In this document: positions 55,905 to 64,000 of the stretch, one piece after another
How the letters are laid out: the number at the start of each line of letters is the position of its first letter
How positions within the stretch are numbered: the stretch's first letter is position 1
Source of the DNA: Gigaspora rosea
Lineage: Eukaryota; Glomeromycota; Glomeromycetes; Diversisporales; Gigasporaceae
Assembly (NCBI GenBank): GCA_003550325.1
Contig: QKWP01001963.1
Location: 10,448-74,447 of the forward strand
DNA length: 64,000 bases
Direction of reading: 5' to 3'
Translations under genes and position numbers: made by a program
Notes under the pieces: generated by a model
Database searches by the model: none
What the model saw: only the letters and a program-made list of their open reading frames with translations
What the model was told of the DNA's origin: nothing

Positions 55905-57354
55905 TAGTGTTTGTACTCGGCCAAAAAAATGTTACTCAGTTAACTGGCGAGTAAACCCACAGGTTACTCGAGTAATCAATAGATATACCCAAGTATAAAA
56001 TCTTACTCGTTATACTCGAGTAAGTTGTCATGTGATTGGTTATCTACCTGGTTGAATCTACTCAGGTAGCTCTAATAATTACCCGGTTTCATAATTTTAG
56101 TAATACCCCAATCACTTTATCAGATCACGGGGTATTAAGAAAAATACTCCGATCACTATATCAAGATCACGGGGTATTTTTATTACAAACACCTGATAAA
56201 AAATCTGCCAAATGATTTTTTGGCCGTTCTGGTTAAGTTATTATTTCGGCATAATAGATTCAATAAAATTACGTATGTATATTAAATAATACATGATTAA
56301 CCTGCATTACAAAAATTTTGCAACTTTGTATGCTAGTTCTGGACAACGTTATTTATATAACAAAAATCACATATTAGAAATTTACACGCAAATTTTCACC
56401 CTATATACTGATATATCCTATATCTCTACGTATATATGAGCTTGGTGCTGCGAAAAGGGGGTAAATCAACAAAACAAAAGATCTTCAGAAAATCAATTTT
56501 TATGTTCATATGGGCTATTCCAAAGAATTGCTGATATTTCTTGATCTACTGGTCCATTTTGATAGCTAAATTATTCAAAACGAGCCAGTAGATCAAGAGA
56601 TATCAGCAATTCTTTGGGTTAGCCAATATGTATAAATTATAAGAAAATACCAACTTTAAAGAGCTATACTACAAAATTTTATTAATATAACTGTTTTTGT
56701 GTTTTAAGTAAAAAATGTTCCGAATCTTATTTTATATTGATTTGTAAAAAAAAATTATTTTTGAAAAATTGTCAATTTACACCCTTTTTGCAGCACCAAG
56801 CCCTTATAAAAGACTATGCAATATGTAATAACATTATAAAATGTCAGCACGTTCAATATTACTAAATTTTGTTTAAATACTTGCCCAAAATGTTTAGTGC
56901 TATAGTATGTTTAGTCTGTGTGAATACATATATATTTCAAATTACATTGTAATTTATATGTATATAATGTAACTTAAATTGTAATTTATCGTTATGTATC
57001 GATCATGCAAAAATCAATAACTTAACCGGATTGGCCAAAAAACCATTTAGCAAATTTTTATCAGGTGTTTCAGAAATTATAAAAACAGCTGTAACCGGTT
57101 AACCGCAGGTAACTTGGGGGCAATACCCAACCTGTGTATAATCTCTGCATATATGTTGAAAACTGAATAATTTAGTCAATTATATGAAAGTATTCTTACC
57201 CGGGTATTATTTGGGTATACTTACTCAGGTAATACTTGGGTGTACCTACTCGGGTATTACCCAGGTATACCTACCCGAGTAGCTGTAGTCATTACCCAGT
57301 TATCTGATTACTCATGAGTAACCCGAGTAATACTTGGCTTGGGTACTATCACTA
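55905..57354. mobile_element. hAT-like foldback, 1.45 kb
   Basis: 8-bp TSD TTAAAATC (55897-55904, 57355-57362). Ends TAGTGTTTGTACTCGG and TGGGTACTATCACTA. Arms rich in ACTCGAGTAA / TTACTCGGGTA continue inward, with AACACCTGATAAAAAATCTGCC (56186) paired to 57055-57078. A TA-flanked MITE occupies the centre. Confidence 0.85.
56436..56806. mobile_element. MITE in the centre of the hAT-like foldback
   Basis: GCTTGGTGCTGCGAAAAGGGG at the left and CCCTTTTTGCAGCACCAAGC at the right, with TATA flanks. Inside, a 114-bp palindrome (56513-56626: AAAGAATTGCTGATATTTCTTG and complement) contains the CTACTGGTCCATTTTG motif. Confidence 0.75.
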
Positions 57355-57539
57355 TTAAAATCGAATCACATGGTCATAAGATCGCTAGGGTTTTGCATTA
57401 TTTTATTTTTTTTTTTAACTCAGCAGTTCTGCTTTTATTATAGAAGGTAGTAATATAATATTACATTATTTTTAGCTACGGTAAGTTTTAATACTATACT
57501 ACAATTATCTGGCTGCTAACTAAAATCATTTTTTTCTAA

Positions 57540-58710
57540 TAAAACTCACTCAATACCGAAGTCCCAGTTGCAACCCGCTATAACAACTAGTTCTTCTCAT
57601 ACAGAGGCCCGCAACTCACTGCAAGTTATCTCTGTATTCACTGAATGGTAGGATTCCTCAAATTCAAATCAAATCAAATATTGAGTCAATTTGAATTTGA
57701 TCAAATCAAATTGACTCTAATTTGAATTTGATTTGATTCAAATATTTGAATTTGAATTTGATTTGAATTTGAATTTTTAATAGTAATTTTCAAATCAAAT
57801 CAAATTTGGCCATATTTGAATTTATATAGTCAAATTTGAATTTGAATTTAATCAAATATTTGATTCAAATATTTGAAGATCAAATCAAATTGCGGAACCC
57901 TACTGAATGGCTGCTATTAGCCTTGTCAAGACTGCCTTTTTCTTTAAATCCTTCTCACCTAGCTTTGATGATGGAATGATTTTACTCAAAATCCATTACA
58001 AGAAAAAAAAATATAAAATTGAAATATAAAGGGGAGTATAAAAAGGGGGAAACTACTAAACCTACATGAGATACCAAATAAAAAACAAATAGAAAAAAAG
58101 GAAACAAGATGAGAAAAACAAAGAAAAGACTAATTTCAACAAATATGAAACGATATATAAAATCTATAAAAATTATATAATATTGTATAAGCAATTTACC
58201 CAAGTATTATATGTTCAATGTTAAACAGAAAGAACAAGAAATACAAAAATAGAAAAGTCCGCCTTGTAGCATGGGTTATAAGAAATTTCTGCGAAAGGTT
58301 CAAAACATCTCTAACACGTCGTTCACTGTATTCATCGCAGCTAATGATCACTCGTGAAGTCGACTCCAAATAGGTAGGCGTTTTCGATTTGGAAGAGTAA
58401 ATACTGCTAATCTTTTTAAGAGAATAAACCAAAATGCCTACTTTGTTGAAATTTCAAAAATACCAAAGGAGCGAGAGGGAAGTACACCAAGTTGTAAAGA
58501 CTTGAAAGAGTTATGCTATACAGAATATTATATTTAACCAAGTGCCTTTGTATGTTTCTACATCCAAAAACTCTAACAAAGCTAACTACTACTTCTTTGC
58601 TTAGTAGTTTTCCAAACTTCTGCCAAGAGGCCTCGCTAGATGAGTCTTCTTTTTCAACTCTATTTCAGTAACGACCACTTTTGGTTCCATTGAAACCAAA
58701 CACTCAGTGA
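57540..58710 (-). pseudogene. Unrecognised coding-like sequence, copy 1 (decayed)
   Basis: On the minus strand, ACTGAAATAGAGTTGAAAAAG (about 58675) starts a stretch whose translations parallel copy 2 at 62690-63895: EIELKKK; FGIFEIS against FGTFDIS; VFLKFQQS against VFLKFLPKS; QIENAYL against QFENVPT. The T-rich middle and a later GAGAAGGATTTAAAGAAAA block also match. The longest frame (58432..58196) reads SSKSKTPTYLESTSRVIIS... . Several breaks. A hAT-like MITE sits at 57649-57902. No known domain. Confidence 0.45.
57649..57902. mobile_element. hAT-like MITE of AAATCAAATC repeats, copy 1
   Basis: 8-bp TSD CTGAATGG (57641-57648, 57903-57910). TIRs TAGGATTCCTCAAATTC and TTGCGGAACCCTA. The body is almost entirely CAAATCAAAT / ATTTGAATTTG in both orientations. 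Confidence 0.85.
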
Positions 58711-58867
58711 ATGCCTTGAGCCCCGGCTGCTAAAAGTGGAGTTTTGTTGCATATTATATATAATAACTGTATAGTTTTCATAGGTCGGCTTTCTTGAAAA
58801 ATTTGGTGCAAGGGATCGTTAAAAAGAGTTTTTTTGTTTTGCATTATTTTATATCTGTTTTACTAAA

Positions 58868-59202
58868 CTACACCACTGGTGCTCAACACTACAATAATTT
58901 ACACCAATCAAATTTTTTAAATGCAGTGTATTGAAAAGATCAGGTGTAACATAAAATTTTGTTGTTTTGCTATTTTTTTAAAAAGTTTCTTTTAACTCAA
59001 AATTTTATCTATGAAACTACCTTTTTTTTAAAAAAAAAACCCCTTTTGCGAAATTTTACTATATACTATGCCTTACCCTAACCCTAACTATTAACTCTAA
59101 CTTAACATTTATCAACTTTAACTTTTGTTTATTTTATTTGTTTATTCTTTTGATATGATCTTCATGTTATACCGCATACTAATGTTTAACACCACTAGTT
59201 TG
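58868..59202. mobile_element. MITE with CACCACTGGTG termini and telomere-like core
   Basis: AAACTACACCACTGGTGCTCAA at the left and TTTAACACCACTAGTTTGA at the right. Inside: CACCAATCAAATT, GATCAGGTGTAACAT, CTATGAAACTACC, GCGAAATTTTACTATATAC, CTTACCCTAACCCTAAC. Confidence 0.7.
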
Positions 59203-59278
59203 ATTTTAATTACTGATTTTATATATATATAACTTATATATTAAATTTTATATATATAATAATACAAAACATTAACGA

Positions 59279-59395
59279 TTTTGTGATCCTGTAATTGGAT
59301 TTTAATGATTTTGGACTTGTTAGAATTATCTCATTGAGACGAACATTTTGGTAGTAAAATTATCCAAAACGGACTAGTAGAAAAAGTTGCTTAAT
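59279..59395. repeat. ACTAGTCCGTTTT dispersed repeat
   Basis: GTAATTGGATTTTAATGATTTTGG, GAACATTTTGGTAG and CCAAAACGGACTAGTAG match the right arm of the 23682-24575 foldback. Confidence 0.65.
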
Positions 59396-59461
59396 ATTAA
59401 ATAATATATATATTTTATATATATTATATATCATATATAATTTAATATATAGTTAACTCAA

Positions 59462-60732
59462 AGGGTGTGGCAACATAAAGAAGCTGTCTGGTTGTCACCC
59501 CCAAGCGGCAGGTCTAGAGTTCAAATCCCACTTGAGACGAATTGAATAATAGGCCTGTATTACGGTAACATTTGTTTATTGATTGGTCGGGTAGATTACC
59601 TGTAATCTTGGTTAAAGCCAAAGGACCGGAACAATTGAACCCCGTTTGGCAAGTCCCAAGTAGAAAAGTAGCTGGACTTTCAACGGTACCGAGGAAAAGG
59701 ATCTTAGCGGTGACTGACCGGGAAACTGGACGGGCAAGAGCCCCTATGGCAAAAGAGGACCCACCAACCTGCCCGCCGGAGTCATACCAGAAAAAAAGGT
59801 CATGTGTTATAGAAGCATGAACCAAGGAAAAGAAGACCTTAGGCACCTAAAGCCTGGCAGACCGATCCTTCCGGGCCAACTGGATTGGTAGTCTGGGATA
59901 ACTGGCAAAAAGGATCCAAAGAGTAACTGACCAGGTACTGGGATCTAGTGAACTTCGCAAGGGCAGACGAACAAATTGGCCAATAAAAGGCGGAAACATG
60001 GAGGCGTGTACGTGTTAAGACCCAACAGAGCTCTGGGCGTACCCATATGGGAGTCTTCAGACGCTAAGAGGATTTGGGACCACCAATACAGGTATATGCT
60101 GGTATAAGTGCATGCAGTGGTGATCAGGTTCTCCCTAGCCTCATGATGTCATCCAACTATATTCGGCACTGGAAGCATTTGCGAAAGCCCAGGTCCTTGC
60201 CACTATAGCGAGAAGTACAGTCGTTCGCACATTTCCAAATTCGGAATGCTAAATCTTGGGTCCTCAAGTCGCAGGAAACCGGCTGGTTGCGGCAGCATGC
60301 AGGCTTAAGATACTTACCCAATGTGGTAAAGGCAGCTGCATGACTTGAGATACGAACCCCCAAGAAGTACGCTAGTAAGGGACTTTCTGGGTAACCAAAT
60401 TTCGGGTACACCAACTTGGAAGCATAAAGCGCCTACCTGGCAACACACGCCAAATTGGAAGTGAAAGATTAGAAAATGTGAGTAAAGTAGCAGACATGTG
60501 GGTGCTGATTGTTGGTTGAAAAAGGATGTACAAATCCAGGTCAACTATATAAATGGGAATATGGGAGGCTCTGGTGGGTTTTAGCCGTGGATAAAAGGTT
60601 TCACAGCCTGAAGTCCTAGTTTCAATACTTGTATATAATATGTATGTATAAAATGCACCGCCATATATCAATTTGCTTAAGTATTAATAAAGTTTGGGAC
60701 AGGAGCTACACCCTTAATATTAAAAAAAAAAA
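59462..60732 (+). mobile_element. tRNA-derived SINE family 1, copy C (variant 3' half, 1.27 kb)
   Basis: TSD of 14 bp with one mismatch (ATATATAGTTAACT at 59445, ATATATAGTCAACT at 60741). Head GGGTGTGGCAACATAAAG, B box GAGTTCAAATCCC. The body to about 59950 tracks copies A and B (CCTTCCGGGCCAACTGGATT, GGTCATGTGTTATAGAAG). After that, ~780 bp is unrelated to their 3' halves. Ends in an A-run at 60721-60732. Confidence 0.85.
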
Positions 60733-60745
60733 ATATATATATATA

Positions 60746-62625
<1,880 letters not shown>

Positions 62626-62689
62626 TTATAAATGCCGATCTACAAAAATTTTGTAGTTAGTATTTTTATATATAACAAAAACTTTATCT

Positions 62690-63895
62690 AGAAGCAGCTT
62701 GGACACAAAACTTCAGATTGAATGTAAGATGACTGAAATAGAGCTGAAAAAGATTTCTTCTTGTGGCTTTGGTTCTCCGGGTGGAAGACTTCGTTGCTAT
62801 GAAAAATATAGTAGGGCTAAAACTCTGGAGTTTTTTGTCAAAAGATGTGGAAGTTTAGACAGAAATATACTTTTGGTTATCAATACTATTCTACAAAATG
62901 TAAAACTTACACTTTTTACAAGTTTTGGTACCTTTGATATTTCTCTTTGGTTTTTTTGAAATTTTTGCCAAAAAGTAAGAAATCCAGCTTACCCCTTCAA
63001 AAGATCGACAATGTTTACACTACCCAATTTGAAAATGTGCCTACTGAATTAGAGCTCAGTCACGAGCAAGTTTCGACACCTATAAATAAACAATTAATGA
63101 CACGTGAGGACAATCTGGAAAAGAATATCAGAAAAAATTTCTTTTCTTCTGAAAGTTTCTTTTAGGCATAGTTTTTCTTTTCTTTTTTCTTTTCTTTGAT
63201 GTATATAATACTTTGACAGATGTGGTTTCTAGGGTTTCTCAAATTCAAATCAAATCAAATATTGGGTCAATTTGAATTTGATCAAATCAAATTGACCCTG
63301 ATTTGAATTTGATTTGATTCAAATATTTGGATTTGAATTTGATTTGAATTTGAATCTTTAATAGTAATTTTCAAATCAAATCAAATATTTGTCAAATCAA
63401 ATCAAATTTGGCCAGATTTGAATTTGATCAAATCAAATATAGTCAAATTTGAGTTTGAATTTGATCAAAGATCAAATCAAATTGCGGAACCCTAGTGGTT
63501 TCGTGCAGTATTATATAATTTTATCTACTTTTTTTTGCCTTTTGTGGCTTTTTATGTTTCTTTTATTAGTTTACGTCATTAGTATAGAATTTTTCTTCGT
63601 TTCTCGCATCTTTCATTTTTTATTATTTTGTTAGTTTTGGTTTTTCATTTAGGTTTTGTACTTACTTCCCTTTTTTTTTATTTCCTTTTGTTTCTCGTTT
63701 TATTTGTTTTTTTCTTGAATGGTTGAGTTTATCCCCACTATTGATACTAGATGGGAAGGATTTTGAAAGAAAATCCTTTGTCGCCCTTTGACGTGGGCTG
63801 ACAATGTTTACATCTGCTTTATCTGTAAGGTGGTGTGACCAGTCGCATGTAGGTGCTCTCGAAGTAACCACATGATGCTAAATTTTAGTTTTAAG
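62690..63895 (+). CDS. Unrecognised coding-like sequence, copy 2
   Basis: Two overlapping frames: 62699-62959 (MTEIELKKISSCGFGSPGGR, CYEKYSRAKTLEFFVKRCGS, LTLFTSFGTFDIS) and 62947-63165 (MVFLKFLPKSKKSSLPL, TTQFENVPTELELSHEQVST, NIRKNFFSSESFF, stop 63163). A frame change between them or a missed intron is needed for one protein. Copy 1 (57540-58710, minus) parallels both frames, which argues this was once coding. Downstream, T-rich sequence and a CTAGATGGGAAGGATTTTGAAAG block are also shared. No known domain; function unknown. A hAT-like MITE lies at 63230-63494. Confidence 0.4.
63230..63494. mobile_element. hAT-like MITE of AAATCAAATC repeats, copy 2
   Basis: 8-bp TSD GTGGTTTC (63222-63229, 63495-63502). 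TIRs TAGGGTTTCTCAAATTC and TTGCGGAACCCTA. Very similar to 57649-57902. Confidence 0.85.
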
Positions 63896-64000
63896 TAGTG
63901 CTTCTAGGTTCGGTTCGGGTTCGGTCCGGTCCGGGTTCGGTCCGGGATCGAACCGGACTCGGACTCTAAATTTTACTAATTTCAGACTTCGGACCAGACT
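63896..64000. mobile_element. Left end of a TCGGTTCGGG hAT-like element (continues past window)
   Basis: TAGTGCTTCTAGGTTCGGTTC followed by CGGTCCGGTCC and CGGGATCGAACCGGACTC matches the reversed right end of 44512-46160. Confidence 0.75.

Noticed and set aside
58982-59040. Possible separate intron/exon signals in AT-rich DNA
   Set aside because: GT..AG pairs are too frequent here to mean anything without coding sequence.
63662-63871. Minus-strand frame TSRAPTCDWSHHLTDKADVN...
   Set aside because: It lies antisense to the 3' region of the unrecognised family at 62690-63895, and the paralogous region shows no matching open frame; noted but not called.

Overview
The window looks like a scaffold piece from an arbuscular mycorrhizal fungus (Glomeromycotina, most likely Rhizophagus or a close relative). 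The grounds are extreme A+T richness, small GT-AG introns, protein kinases of the TKL-like 'HADFHSGN / DLGLSK' type, Sel1-repeat proteins, several Mutator-like (MULE) transposase genes of a kind familiar from Rhizophagus, and a very high density of small inverted-repeat elements. This is recognition from memory; no search was run. No LTR retrotransposon, retrovirus-like or Polinton-like element was recognised.

Host genes are few: (1) an RGS-like C-terminal exon at the left edge (+, to 598); (2) on the minus strand, a Sel1-repeat exon (7637..6751) and a protein-kinase exon pair (4791..4440, 4374..3532), whose splice sites and phases fit one Sel1-kinase fusion gene with a 1.96-kb intron packed with a 123-bp minisatellite; (3) a decayed kinase/Sel1 gene at 25130-26520 (-); (4) a well-preserved four-exon G3BP-like gene (NTF2-like domain, RRM, RGG tail; 49516-51656 +); (5) an inverted pair of diverged copies of an unrecognised coding-like sequence (57540-58710 - and 62690-63895 +).

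The rest is mobile and repeated DNA. There are three MULEs: a broken one at 18117-20320; a complete-ended 3.57-kb one at 29164-32731 (TSD GATCTGCC); and a 9.1-kb one at 38663-47781 (67-bp TIRs, TSD AATATAACA). A long tRNA-derived SINE family (about 1.0-1.3 kb) is present in about five copies, and a second SINE family in one. At least nine hAT-like inverted-repeat elements have legible 8-bp TSDs, and there are TA-flanked (Tc1/mariner or pogo-like) MITEs and long foldbacks. A dimeric ~110-bp satellite lies at 14220-17260, and a near-perfect 16-bp A/T satellite abuts an assembly gap at 21628-21829.

Three structural themes stand out. First, deep nesting: one SINE (12-bp TSD at 36661 and 47885) is split by a hAT-like element and by the 9.1-kb MULE. 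The MULE carries further hAT-like elements, one of which contains a decayed Sel1 gene fragment and yet another MITE. Second, modular MITEs: many ~220-330-bp elements share a related core with a telomere-like CCCTAA tract but have unrelated terminal inverted repeats. Third, several elements carry CCAATCA and AGGTGTAA motifs near their ends. The modular MITE group is the best candidate for something undescribed.
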